This document shows, in pieces, positions 50,201 to 61,379 of a stretch of DNA of 64,000 bases. Under the pieces are notes generated by a model, which saw only the letters and a program-made list of their open reading frames with translations, was not told the DNA's origin and did not search any database. Where the stretch lies: NCBI RefSeq assembly GCF_963678975.1, contig NC_089278.1:14675959-14739958 (forward strand), read 5' to 3'. Both the position numbers and the translations under genes were made by a program. The DNA is from Dysidea avara. Lineage: Eukaryota; Porifera; Demospongiae; Dictyoceratida; Dysideidae. The stretch's first letter is position 1. Every line of letters begins with the position of its first letter.

Positions 50201-53200
50201 TGGATTTAGAAACAGCTTTCTCAAAACTTAATGTATAAGCACCACAAAAGTGGAACTATCTAAGATACATGGCCAAGAATACTTTTAAAAGTGTGAATCT
50301 GCTTGAAAATTAATAGTTAACCACCCATGCACATATTTAACTGTTCTCATCAACACTTGACTAAGCTATAAAGTATATGAACTTTGTTATATAGAACCCA
50401 TAAATTATTCACATAGAAGCTAGCCTCATTGGTGCTTTGGTTACAAATCAATACAGGAATCAGTAGTACTGAAAGCCAATGACTTACCAGATGATAAGGT
50501 CATTATTGATACTGCTTGACTAGGGACTCCCAATGTTCCACCAAACATAGCTTGTATTGTTATACGATAAGTGACAAACTCTTCTGGCAGGTCAATTGTA
50601 GCACTTCTCATTGTCACTGTCACATTTCCATCATTCACAAAACTCTCCACACCATCATAATACACAATATAACTAGTGACCATGTCAGCATCAGCTGGTG
50701 GTGGATCCCATGTTACCATTACTCTACTAGGTGACTGTTGTATTGTTACCATCACATTTGTAGGTGCCGTACCCTCTGAAATAATACAAAATACATAATA
50801 TAGACTGTAACCACACACGTCAGTTATAAAATAATGAAAAATTTGGAACAATTTTATGTTTGATAAGAAATAAAAAGTAGCAAACCAAGGGAGGTCACCT
50901 ACACCTGCAGGTACACTAGTGGACATTTAATCCCTGACTCAGTCTATAGCCCATAAATAAATCCACACAAAAACAGCCACGCTATGAAAAAATGGTGCGG
51001 CCTATAAGGCCTGGGTGAAAAAAGTTGTGAAATCAAAGGTGGCGGCCAAGAAATGGCTGCAATGATGTTAATGCTAATAAATTTTAACAATGCACACAGC
51101 CATTATTAGCATTAACATCATTGCAGCCACTTTGATTTCACAACTTTTTTCACCCAGGCTTTTTAGGCCGAACCATTTTTTCATAGCTTGGCTGTTTTTG
51201 TGTGGATTTCACTTCTTTTTGTACTTTATAAGGCCCCAAAACCAGCCTATGGCTGACTTTGAGGTTTGTTTTTACTCACAATTCTTCTTTTCTATGTAGA
51301 TACAATGATGAGGGCAATTGGAAACAGTGGAAATGGAAACCAGAAACGGAAAGTGGAAATGGAAAACGGAAATGGTCAAATTGTCATATAAATGTACCCT
51401 AGAGTGAAACCCTTGTTTAGCGGCCACTTCTTAAAGACCACCTTCTTATAAAGACCACCTCTGTACAGAGACCACTTTATAATTAGATATTGTCACCTTT
51501 TATAAAGATCACCTCTTTGCAAAGACCACCTCTTCAATAATAGCTAGGTTCCAAACATCATATATCAGACCACTTTATCAAAACAGGTAAAAAGATCTTT
51601 GTTAATACAGTGTACCAGCCACATTTCACTTGCGTGGAATATTTTTGTATGACACATTCGGTGCCATAGTATTATCTATGCTGGTACAAACTAAGCGATG
51701 ATGGTATATGACTTGAGTGAAGTGTGGACAAAGAGATGACATTGATTTGAGTCATGCCAAATATTACCATGTAGTGAGGGTGCACGTGGTCTTAGTTATC
51801 AAAGGTGACCACAAAGTGGTCCTTAGCCATCTTTGAGATCTAATTACAATGTGGTCTTTGTACAGAGGTGGTCTTTATAAGAAGGTGGTCTTTAAGAGGT
51901 GGCCAATAAACAAGGGTTTCACTCTAGGGTATATTTATATGACGATTTGACTATTTCCGTATTCCATTTCCACTTTCCGTTTCCAGTTTCCGTTTCCAAT
52001 TACCCCAATGATGATTACTGAAGACAGGCATGATTTAACTCAATATTTGATAATATTATTGTAATACTCTAATAGAGTGCACATTTTTTGAGGACTTCTA
52101 ATAGAAAATACATAGAATGTTCTAGAACAATCTAATACTTCTATTGGTAGATCTATGAAATTACAAATTTTTGAATATAAGCCGACTTCAACTAGAAATT
52201 TCATTTATAAAGCAGAAATTAAGTGAGGTGATCAACCAATTGGTTCAGTGGTTAAGGATGCAGGTGTTAGGTATGGAGGTCCCTGGTTCGAACTCTGGTA
52301 AGCTTTATTTTCAACATTTTTTTTGCACATCCTTTTTACCCCGCAGTGACTGCTCTATTAGAGTATCCCGATCCTGTGATCTTACACTTACTTGGTTTTT
52401 GCTTTATAACTTTGTCGCTGTAACTCTATTGCTTTTCAAACTATCAAAAGGTACTGCTACAATGATCAGCCTATCTACACACCAATTTTCAAGTTATTTC
52501 TATACTCGATTTACCCTGTAGCCATGACAGAAGTTTGATCTTTTTTACGTAAACAAATGCTCATAACTCCTTGAATATTCCTCAGATTCACAACAAACTT
52601 GGTACGTGAATCCACCATTACACGCTCTTCATTTGTGCCAAAGATCGAGGCAATCAAGTTACATGTTTGCATTTTATAGCAATTTTTACAAGTGTGTGAA
52701 AAGAAATTGAAGCCTTCATAGCCCCAGTATGGCATAAGAAGAAAAAAAGAAAAAATTAAAATGAAACTTTGAACGCCCATATCTCTCAAATGGCTGTTGC
52801 AAATTTAATCAAATTTGCTGTGCGGCGTACCCTATCTGGGGGGCAAAAATGGTGTGCTTTGGAGAAGGGGCCATGGAGCTATCATGCATGAAAAAGCTGC
52901 TTTCTTTTTTCCTGTTAATATACTCACGGTGTGGTCGCCAGCTTTCTTGGCCACACGACACACTACCATGTGTCTTGATCAGGGATTTGTGCCAATAAAA
53001 GCATAGTCTGGCTGCAAGTTGTCACTAGTTTTTCAGCCTATTGGTAAGTCTTAATTTTTTCACATGCAATAAGAAATTTGTACACTTTTGAATGGCAAAT
53101 GAATGCACTACTGTCAGACCAAGAATTCTTATCCATTAGATGGAAATAAAGTAATATGTAACTCTTAGTAGTCTGTACATACATTAAGACACACAATAAT

Positions 53201-56200
53201 GCATCATGCGGCCAAGAAATCCAGTGTGCTATACTGTGGGTGTATTGACAGGAAGAAAGAAAACACAATTTTCATGCATACCTAATTCTGTTCTCCCTTC
53301 ACCAAATGGAATACTTTTTATGATACAAATGCCCTTCACCTTTAGTACCCCACATAATAAATTTGAGCAAACTTGCCTTGTGCATTTGTGAAATATGAGC
53401 CTTCAAAGTTTGGCTTAAGTACTACATTATTTTTTTCAGGGGCTTAGATTTATCTGATTTTTCACACACTTCACAAAACTATTATAAAATGCACAAGAGT
53501 ACCTTGATCACCTTGAAATTTGGTTTACCTTATGGACATATTTTGGCTTAATTTACACACTACATTTGGTACAAATCTGATAGATGTTCACAGAGTTATT
53601 TATGTTTTAAAAGACCAATAATTTACAGGATAAACCAGAAATTGGCCTGTGTATCGTAACTCATAGCTTAAAACAAATTGCAACGACAGCTACAGAGTTA
53701 CAAGAAGAAAACCAACCTGGTGTAAAATTGTGGGGTAAAAATGCTTCAATAGTACAGTCACCAATAACTTTTAAACGGCCACAAAAAATGTCAAAAAATT
53801 TGTCCAGGGTTCGAACCAGAGACCTTCATACCTATCTCTGAAACCCTTCACCACCGAGCCACTGTTGTTAGCTAAACAGTTCATTTAAATTTACCTTATT
53901 AATGACAGTACTAGATTAAATCTGCTCAATAGTAAAAGTTTATAATTTCATCTAGAACAATCTATGTTTGTACTATTAGAAATCCTCGAAAAAACGTGCA
54001 CTTTATTAGAGTATTACAAAAATAATTAGCAATTAGTCAAACAAAGTTTGGAATACAATACTACCGAAACTTCACTCTTCATGTATTTGTAGATAAGATT
54101 AAAAAACACAGTTTATGGCTGGGTGTGCATTATTAAAATTTGTTAACATCATTGCAGCCATTTCTTGGCCGCCACCTTTTTTACTTTGTCATTCAAGTTT
54201 TTGAAGGCTGCACTCTTTTTACAGCTCGGCTGTTTTTGTATGGATTACCTGTTTCTTGAGTAACTGCATCAGTATATGGTCCATTCCCAACTCTGGTAGA
54301 TGCCCTCACTCTGAACTGATACTCAGTGTCAACATCTAATCCGCTTACAGTGTACATTAGTGTAGTAGCAGATAATGTTACACTAGTGTATGATGAGTCA
54401 ACAGATCTCCTGTACTCCATCATGTATTGTGTGATGATACCATTGGCTGGATCAGGTGACATCCATGATAAACTAACTGCACTATCATTAACACCATCTA
54501 CTGTTAATGATCTTGGTACACTTGGTACTGTAAAAAGAAATAAGTGTCAACTAAATATTTTACAACAGAATAAAACAACATACTATCTTGTCCAGATAGT
54601 GATGTTAATGAACTACTGAATGGTCCAGTTCCATCACTGTTTACAGCAGCCACTTGTACTGTATATTGCACATATGCAGTTAGTCCAGTTAGAGTATATG
54701 AGGTGGAGCTGGTTGATACAGTTGATGTGCTTCTTCCAACTTGTCTAAAACGTATCTGATAACCTGTCAGTGGTCCATTGTGGTCAATCTCTGGTGGCTG
54801 CTGCCATGTTACTCTGAGAGATGATGGGTCAACAGCTGTAGCTGCAACACTCTGTGGTGGTGAACTAGGAGCTATGGAGACATATCAATATACCAAATAA
54901 TACACTGACAATACCTACCAGCTGTAAGTGTTGTGGCAATTGCATCACCAACTGCAGTAGTATATACATCACTGTTTCCTATAGCTCTGACTGAAAATCT
55001 ATACCCAGTGTTCTCTTCTAAGTCAGTGAAGTCCACACTGGATTGACTACCACCACTGACCTCTAAATATCCAACATAGTCAAATGACAGCAAATAGCTG
55101 AGTATACGATAGCGAATAGCACCAAATGAGGATGGTGACCAAGTAACTCGAATGCTACGAGAACCCAGTGTTGTGGCTCTAACATTAGAGGGTAGCGTAG
55201 GACCTAGAATAACACATCATGTAACAAGTACACTATCATTTGTGATCAGTATGTTGCAAGATGTGCTTATAGGTCATGTATTTTATGATGCCATAAGATC
55301 AGATCAACTTTATACTCATTATTACGTTGTAAAGCTTTTTGTTAGAGGATCAACACAAGCGCATCTTTTGGCATGACAAGCACAATAGCACATATAGACA
55401 CAACATTGTGTACTTACCTACTTGAAGTGTTATACTTGCACTATCACTACCAATCAGGTTAGATACAGTACAAGTCCATGTTCCAGTATGGTAGCTTTGT
55501 GCTCTGTTGATAGTATATGTGCTACGATATACTGCACTGGAAGAAGTGTAAGTCTCAGCAGTTGTAGTGCCACTACCATACGTAGACCCATCTTGTCCCC
55601 AAGTGAATGAGTCAGGGACAGAACCTCGTGATCTACAAGTTAGTGACACTGAAACACCAGCATCAGTATTAATGTGTGATGGTGATGGAGTATCTATTGT
55701 TGGAGATGCTAAAAAATAAGTATATGAATTAAAACATCGTATATACACATAAATAAACTCACTTCTAGAACTTGCATAGACATTCAGGGTTAAAGTCTGT
55801 GTGACACCAGGGCCACCCACAACACTCACACACTCATAAACACCCTCTTCGAAAGTTGTAAATGAACTACCACATCGATAGAGGTCATTAGATCCAATAT
55901 ATCCTTCACTAACACTGGAGCCACGTGTCTCTACTGGTGCACCAGATGAACAACTTTCATCAACAGGTAGTTGGGAGCCATCACGAAACCATCCACCAAG
56001 AAATGAATTAATACCGGCAGTACCAGGAGGTACTCCAGTAACACAGCGAGCAATTACACCACGTGAGCCTGGCTCGATTACATGTCCATTGTTTGGAATA
56101 ACATTTGCAGCGTTAAGTGCATTACTACCTCCAATCATTGCAGTTCCTAAGGAATAAAATAATAATAATAATTAATGCACAAATTGCTTACCAGATATGG

Positions 56201-56509
56201 TGATTGTAATTGAACTGCTTGTAACAGTTGTGCCTTGAAAGACTGCTCTACAACTTAGACTATCAACAGCATCCTCTGCTCTAAGATTACTACCAGTGAC
56301 ACTCTGTGATGTCTGACCATGAGGGAAACAGGCAGGATTTCCACCATTATAATCACTAGTCTGGAAACATTCAGTAGTTATCCAACTATACGAAATTGAA
56401 CCAAATGGACTTGGTGACACCACACATGTTAGAGTAAGACTGCTAAACAGTGGGTACGTTGACGAGGATGGGTTTCTCTCAATGTAGGCTGTGTATTGAG
56501 CATCAGTTC
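38250..56509 (-). CDS. Ig/FN3 type I membrane receptor, 20 exons, N-terminal exon not assigned
   Basis: Exons (5' to 3'): 56509-56192, 56146-55763, 55708-55418 (Ig-like); 55203-54919, 54871-54584, 54527-54249, 50775-50488, 47728-47429, 46076-45798, 45744-45463, 44598-44299, 44226-43933, 43878-43534, 43468-43362 plus 39807-39585 (eleven FN3); 39526-39430, 39379-39097, 39041-39005 (juxtamembrane domain); 38950-38806 (membrane helix); 38466-38250 (tail). All 20 join in frame, giving about 1,680 residues. The Ig domains have paired cysteines (LTCRS...TWTCTVS). The juxtamembrane part (NVPLTANTTHVVVVRAYTAD) resembles receptor tyrosine phosphatases, but no phosphatase follows. The helix is VAVATLLAVFVIGFAISAM. 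The 72-residue tail carries IYEDVTYDI, NPAYGTM and NPSYVM. It is likely a cell-surface adhesion or signalling receptor. Introns hold many MITEs. The signal peptide exon lies upstream. Confidence 0.88.
39845..40000 (+). repeat. GACTGACT-family dispersed repeat, 5' part
   Basis: TAGTACTGTATAGTAAGGGT, GGTCAGGCTTTCCTGCCC and CAGCCAATATTGGTTAGGGC match the start of the family. It runs directly into the hairpin MITE piece at 40008. Confidence 0.65.
40008..40125. repeat. half of a hairpin MITE, GCAATGATGTTAAT family
   Basis: CACAAAAACAGCCAAGCTGT, GGCGGCCAAGAAATGGCTGC and TGATGTTAATGCTAATA match the left arm of the element at 50950. The right arm is absent. Confidence 0.65.
41285..41720 (+). repeat. 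GACTGACT-family dispersed repeat, fullest copy
   Basis: ACAGTATGATAGTACTG start, CAGTATTGGTTAGGTAAAAC, AATGCTTTCAACAAGTCGCT, a run of about nine CTGA units at 41512-41556, and GGACTTGATTTTTTCACTGT. It serves as the reference copy for the other fragments. It lies in a receptor intron. Confidence 0.8.
42903..42985. repeat. 25-bp tandem repeat, 3 copies
   Basis: CCAAATACAAATTATTAAGC plus AAACG is repeated three times inside a region with CTCGCCAAA ends like the TA-flanked MITE at 46671. Confidence 0.9.
44708..45249. mobile_element. Mutator-like (MULE) non-autonomous element
   Basis: The ends TAGTCTCGCGTGCCAGACGG and its inverse frame 542 bp. The perfect 9-bp duplication GATGAGCAC flanks it (44699-44707, 45250-45258). 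A 9-bp duplication is characteristic of MULEs. It lies in the receptor intron between FN3-7 and FN3-8 and has no transposase. Confidence 0.9.
46125..46500 (+). repeat. GACTGACT-family dispersed repeat
   Basis: ACTGTATAGTAGAGACCATG, GGTTTGGGTTTTCCTGCC, GACTGACTGACTAACTGACT and GGGCTTGATTTTGTCACTG. The middle of the consensus is deleted. It lies in a receptor intron. Confidence 0.7.
46671..47226. mobile_element. TA-flanked MITE, CCGTATAGCGG ends
   Basis: CCGTATAGCGGAAAATTT at 46671 is matched by AAATTTCCGCTATACGG at 47226, and TA lies on both sides. GGCAAAT/GCCAAAT words fill both arms. Related decayed ends occur near 17000, 17700 and 42890-43015. A TA target suggests Tc1/mariner affinity. Confidence 0.75.
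48487..48722 (-). repeat. tRNA-derived SINE
   Basis: On the minus strand it starts CCACCTGGTAGACTCTTG (box A-like), then GGCTGCAGGTTCGAGGC (box B). A body ending GACCTTCAGCACTTG and an ATAAATAAATAA tail follow. It lies in a receptor intron. Confidence 0.75.
49865..50050 (+). repeat. tRNA-derived SINE, second copy
   Basis: The same order as the copy at 48487: GGATGGCTGCAGCATTGAGG, TCCAGTCAAGGATTCTTTTT, CCAGGCTATAGGACCAGAG and a TAAATAAATAAATAA tail. Box B has decayed. Confidence 0.7.
50950..51214. repeat. hairpin MITE, GCAATGATGTTAAT family, full palindrome
   Basis: ATCCACACAAAAACAGCCAC, GGGTGAAAAAAGTTGTGAAA and GGCTGCAATGATGTTAATGC on the left are repeated inverted on the right almost to the centre. 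The whole transcript would fold into one stem. Confidence 0.85.
51312..52016. mobile_element. foldback MITE with 8-bp target duplication
   Basis: GGGCAATTGGAAAC and inverted GGGGTAATTGGAAAC ends begin arms of about 190 bp. The arms include GAAACCCTTGTTTAGCGGCC and AAAGACCACCTTCTTATAAA, and AAGACCACCTCT recurs. The duplication AATGATGA lies at 51304-51311 and 52017-52024. The 8-bp size suggests a hAT relative. Confidence 0.82.
52236..52308 (+). repeat. tRNA-like SINE head
   Basis: TGGTTCAGTGGTTAAGG (box A) and GGTTCGAACTC (box B) are spaced as in a tRNA. The acceptor stem does not pair well and repeat sequence flanks it, so it is a SINE promoter and not a tRNA gene. Confidence 0.7.
53806..53878 (-). 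repeat. tRNA-like SINE head, minus strand
   Basis: Minus-strand TGGCTCGGTGGTGAAGG (box A) and GGTTCGAACCC (box B) lie within the right arm of the inverted structure. Confidence 0.7.
54060..54245. repeat. half of a hairpin MITE, GCAATGATGTTAAT family
   Basis: AACATCATTGCAGCCATTTC, TTGGCCGCCACCTTTTT and CAGCTCGGCTGTTTTTGTAT match the right arm of the 50950 element. It ends four bases before an FN3 exon. Confidence 0.65.
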
Positions 56510-56597
56510 CTGGAAGTACACTATATTCACAACTTACTTTACAAAGTAGCTACCTATTTTAATCAAGAGTTCTTACTATACAAATATTACTAAAATT

Positions 56598-56830
56598 ATC
56601 AATTTAAAAATGAAGTAGGGATCTACGCAATAAAAGTAGAGAAACAAGAGATGAATAATGGTATTACAGCATAGCTTGGTGGGAAAGTCCCTACTCTGAC
56701 ACACTAGCTATAACAACTATTTCGTTAAATGCCAAAGTAAGGACTTTCTAACTGAGCTATGCTGCAATACCATCATTCATCTCTTGTTTCACTACTTTTT
56801 ATTGCTACTTCATTTTTAAATTGACAATTT
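56598..56830. repeat. palindromic MITE (GTAGGGAT family)
   Basis: TTTAAAAATGAAGTAGGGAT, AGAGAAACAAGAGATGAAT and ATTACAGCATAGCT recur inverted at 56745-56830. It is related to 27590-27785. Confidence 0.8.
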
Positions 56831-57072
56831 TTAAAATACTAGTTTGTGTAGTTTTTTTGTTGTAGCACAGCTAACTGTAACTTGTGACTGCTCTATTAGA
56901 ATATGTTAATGTATTAGAGCAATGTTGTATTAGAGTATCTTGAGTCAGACAAGGGGTGTGTAGCTAGCTAGACCAATAAGGAGTAAGGTCATCTTGTTTA
57001 CTGTTAAGTAAACAGCTAAATTGTTAAGAGGTGTGGCCTCCGTGCTCTATTGCTATTAGTCCATCTAAATCT

Positions 57073-57474
57073 TTATTTTATGGGTGTGGTCGTGAACCTA
57101 TCGCAAACGGAATCCCAATCACGAAGTTGCAGATATCTAGCTAGTATACCTCTTATAGTAGCGTTGGGACTAAAGCGCTTCTGAAATTGAAACAATTCTG
57201 TTGCGTCTAAATATTCTGCTAAAAGAAAGTTTAGATACAGAAAATTAACACCTCGATATGATTTCGATGCTTGAAGAAGAAGACAACTAACCTGATTGAA
57301 GATAAAAGGAAAGACAAGGCACAGAGGAAACACTTGTTGGAACCCCAAAAGGCACATTCCACTGGTGAGTTTGTTATTGTGGCGTACAATGGTGGCCGTA
57401 CACTGCTTTGTTTGGTCTCTAGGCTTGTGACCGTCGTCAGGCAGTGAGGCAGACAAGTTTCGGCAATTTTTCAA
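57073..57474 (-). other. open frame of 133 codons with a hydrophobic segment; candidate exon(s)
   Basis: An internal ATG at 57357 starts MCLLGFQQVFPLCLVFPF, which would make a signal peptide. A phase-1 donor (CGAG|gtgtta) at 57252 could join the receptor exon at 56509. Farther on, RFSPNATIRGILARYLQLRD and WDSVCDRFTTTPIK-stop look coding, with AATAAAG just after the stop. It could be a short independent gene or the receptor's first exon. No family was recognised. Confidence 0.35.
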
Positions 57475-58112
57475 AAAATTCTATATCCGGTCACCGGTAA
57501 GTGTTTTCTTGTTTTTATGTTGTATTCCATGTTAGATGGACTACTATTATTGCACAAAAGTGATTTTTGTTGTATAAGATGCTTCTAGGATGATTTTTAA
57601 AGGCGGCATTATTATTTATTTTATTATTCATTATTAATTATGCATGAGCCTCAAAATGAGGATGTGCGTGCATATAAAGTACATCTAAAATGCCTAGAAA
57701 AGTCACCAGCTGAAATCGAACCCATGATCTTGTGTTTATAAGGTGCATATCGTGACCACTTAACTAAACCTCCAACATAGGCGACTTGCATCACTTTTGG
57801 AGTGATCCCTACCTAAAACAGTACTGTTTAATGAACTCTTGATATTGTCTAATTGCATGGTCAAACAGTACTAAGTCAGTTAAATCGAACATCGTTAAGT
57901 GCTAAATGTTATGTACTAATGTGTTTATCGAGACAGACAGTAGTATGTCATGCTGACAAAAAAGTGGGCATGATATACTAGTGTGTTACTAATAGACAAA
58001 ACAGTAACACAATTCTTTTCATTCGTGCTCAATTTTCCAAATGGGACAATTCTTTCTTCCAACATTGGTAATCCATGTACCAATTAGAGTGAAACCAGTA
58101 GCAGTAACAGTG
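57475..58112. other. spacer with a decayed tRNA-like SINE
   Basis: Apart from the tRNA-like segment at 57695-57780, nothing coding could be supported. Confidence 0.4.
57695..57780 (-). repeat. tRNA-like SINE head
   Basis: The minus strand reads TTTAGTTAAGTGGTCACGAT (box A-like) and CATGGGTTCGATTTCAGC (box B). Confidence 0.6.
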
Positions 58113-58123
58113 AGCAGCAGCAG

Positions 58124-58219
<96 letters not shown>

Positions 58220-58280
58220 AGCAACAGCAGCAGCAGCAGCCAGCAGCAGCAGCCAGCAGTCAGCAACAGCAGCAGCAGCA
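58113..58280 (+). repeat. (CAG)n trinucleotide repeat
   Basis: About 30 uninterrupted CAG units, followed by interrupted CAG/CAACAG blocks. An 88-codon plus frame (58041-58307) would encode polyGln-Ala/Ser, but no splice or start context confirms a gene. Confidence 0.95.
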
Positions 58281-60424
58281 CCAACAAGAAGCCCTCACAA
58301 ACAGTAACAGCAGTTAACAGTACACGATACAGATTGTCTGTACTGCAAACTGTCCATGATACTGATTATGAGCTATAGTGCTTTGTGCAGTGACTACAAT
58401 GTTTGAGAACTTAAATTTTCCCTTAGTGGTGACCTTTATTATATCACCTCATCTAGTTTGAAATTAAAGACAGACTGTTACCTGCACGTACCTCTACAAA
58501 AGGATTGCAGCTAATTTGACAGATTACCAGTGATACCCCATCACTATAGCTATTAAGATTTTATTCCCACATAGGGGTGGATCTAGGAGCCAGCAAAGAT
58601 GGGGCACAAACAAGTTCATATTTTAACCGTTAAAAAAACAGAATCCAGTCTGATGGTAACCAGTACATAGCTAGCTACAGTTTATTATAGTTGCTGTTGT
58701 TGTTTTTCACTGTTTAATTTTACCTTTGCAGAAGGTTTTGAAGTCTTAAGAACTGTTACAAAAGCTTTTAATGGCAAAAACGCCAGCAACATGATAAATA
58801 TTAAAGTTTGATTAATGAAATATTCTATTTTTTACAACTGGTGTGCTTCAAGAATCAGACTATCAGTCCTAGGACCAGTTTATACTTTTACACTGATTCT
58901 ACCCTTTGTCCTCTGTGGTGCAACACTCTACCATCAGATGATATTCCATGATATTCCATTATTCCACCACCGACACTCTACCATCAGAAGATTAACAAGA
59001 TGATTTATATATGTGCCCAGCAGGTAAACTGTGAAGTAGCAACTTACACTGAATTGTGATGTCATATGATGCCATATGGTGCAATATGATGATTACTAGA
59101 AACATAGACCACATCATCTTACCTCCCTCTATTATTTACTCTTGATCTTACCTACTGCATCAACAAGTCTCCAATAGCTCGGAAATCTCTTGGGAGTTCG
59201 TATCAATTCTAGCAATTTGTGTCTACAGACTCTACACCAGCAGGTTAAAATTAGGGGTAAAAAAAGGGCTTGCTGATGACAAACACCCCAAAAAAAACTT
59301 TGAACTCTCATGTCCAAACAAGTGCACTTTGATTTTGTGTCAGGGATGACAGCATCAGCCAAGTAAGCTGCTTTTCAGCTGCGGCCTGATTATTCAATAG
59401 ACACTATGTTCCCAGTTTACAGCTGGGAATGCTGGAGCAATGGGGGCAAAGTTTCATGCTCAAGGAAACAACAGTAACTGTCCCCCACCTGCATTAGTTG
59501 AATAAAATAGGTGTACTTGCAGTTTACAGAAAGAATCCCAGTGAGTTTTGCTCTACACCCTTGCATTCAAAGTGCTGTACACAACAAACGATGGCAGTTA
59601 TAAGTATCATTTAAATGTGACTTCACTCTTAGATGATGAGCACTTTGCTTGGCACAAAAAAACTTTGATACATGCAGCGGTTAGTGATAAGAGTGCATGA
59701 ACTCAAATGGAATGCAGATGGACAGACAGACAGACAGACAGCTGAATTCTCTATCTTCCCTATATAAATAGATAATGCTGTACAATTCACAGTATTTATC
59801 ATAATTTACGTTCTTTTACAGTTTCAATTCTAACTGTACACAACAATTAAACTCCACAACAATGCTTATCAGTGCTCATTCTTTGTGAACATACGTAGCA
59901 TTAGAATACCATTTAACATTGTACACTGTATGGCTTTAATAAAGTTGCTGCTTTTTGCATTGGAGAGTACTTAGATCTACAATTAAGCTTTCATCTTTTG
60001 TATGACTTGTTTCTTGGTCTTGTATTATTGCTTTGTGACATTTTGCTTAATCCTTAATTTGTACACATGTATGCAATAGCACCATTGCACAAGAAAACCT
60101 TTGGTGCATGCTATACTGTCTTTTAGATGAATTGGAAAAATGTAATATCTGTACATAACATGCTACTGAAATGCAATTAAAAGACAGTCACATTAATATC
60201 ATTCATGCAGTTAGACATATGCATGAAATATCACAACATATAAAACCCACAAGTGGGGGCCACTTCTCAGTTAAAGCCAACAAATTTATGCACCTCTATA
60301 CATAGCATGCAATTAACAATGTCTACAGTTACTTAAAATGCTAAGTTTGCTGTTAAGATCTCATTACAACATCAGTTGTATAGCCAGATCAATAATACAC
60401 TATATAGACATTCTAATAGAGCAG
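58281..60424. other. intergenic, mostly unassigned
   Basis: AGGGGTGGATCTAGGAGCC at 58573 resembles the end of the CAGGGGCGGATC MITE family. GACAGACAGACAGACAG occurs at 59731. No gene was found. Confidence 0.45.
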
Positions 60425-60690
60425 TCACTCTGATACAGCAGTCTATCTGCCTGCCTGATGCCTTTAGACAATATAGCTAAGGTTGTTCCACAACACTTCA
60501 ACCTGACAGCTGCCTTTTGGCATACCAGAGTACATCATGCAATGTATGCATTATGGACTTATACATTTTGTAATGAAAATTGCCATATTTCTGTAGTAAC
60601 TAGATTGATTGCAGGGGTGCTTCTTGAAATGTTCTTCACTTGTAATGCTGTATATAACAGGCTGAACATAGCTGAAAAGAAAGTGTAATG
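60425..60690 (+). repeat. GACTGACT-family dispersed repeat, 3' part
   Basis: TGATGCCTTTAGACAATATA, GCTGCCTTTTGGCATACC, and TGCTGTATATAACAGGCTGA followed by AGTGTAATGG match the 3' half of the 41285 and 46125 copies. Confidence 0.6.
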
Positions 60691-61379
60691 GTCATTTGCA
60701 ACTATTAGCTTGGCAGGCAGTAAAGAATTATACCCCTTGAATTAAATCATTTGGCAGGTACTCAAGCCATTAATGCATAGCTTTTGTAACAGTAAAGACT
60801 TTACAACCTTCTGCAATGGCCTATAAATGGTAAATTCAACAGTGAAACATTACTGAGAGGTACCAGATCGTTTACTTGCTGCCATGTGTATGGCATCAAC
60901 CCTAACAGACTGCTAGCTATGAGCTGCTCAGAGTGGCTTCCTCTTTTCAGTGGTGCGGATCTGAATTTGTTTGTCCCCTTGTCAGTTCCTGGATCCGCTG
61001 TCACAGTGATATATGTTTCCCCGGGTAACGTGTTTCCCGCACACATATCCCTAGGGATCCGTGTTTCCCCGCACACATATCACTAGGGATCCGTGCTTCC
61101 CACCAAAAGCTGTCAGTGATATGTGTTTCCCGTAGCGATTTTTAAATATTTCACCGCACACACATATCCCTAGGGATTCGTGTTTCCCCGCACATATATC
61201 ACCAGGGATCCGTGTTTCCCACTAAGATATAGCCATCGTGCAGTAACTCCAAGGTCCTATGGCTAGTTGCAAACAGTACGCAATCCAACCATTCAGTAGA
61301 TATATTGCTATATCTAGCTAATAGACACCCATGCATATTGCATGTATATAGCTATAGTTAGCTAACTAGCTATATAGCT

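Larger units (their letters stand above)
52070..54040. repeat. two diverged SINE-bearing repeats in inverted orientation
   Basis: CTCTAATAGAGTGCAC, GTTCTAGAACAATCTA, a tRNA-like head and TGTCGCTGTAACTCT on the left are mirrored on the right by TTATTAGAGTATTACAA, TCTAGAACAATCTATG, a tRNA-like head and GACAGCTACAGAGTTAC. The arms are about 900 bp and clearly diverged, so this looks like two family members inserted head to head. It lies in a receptor intron. Confidence 0.6.

Noticed and set aside
52236..52308. True tRNA gene
   Set aside because: Boxes A and B are present, but the acceptor stem is poor and it is embedded in a dispersed repeat; it is a SINE head.
58041..58307. PolyGln protein gene
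   Set aside because: The frame depends almost entirely on the CAG tract; no splice sites or conserved domain support it.
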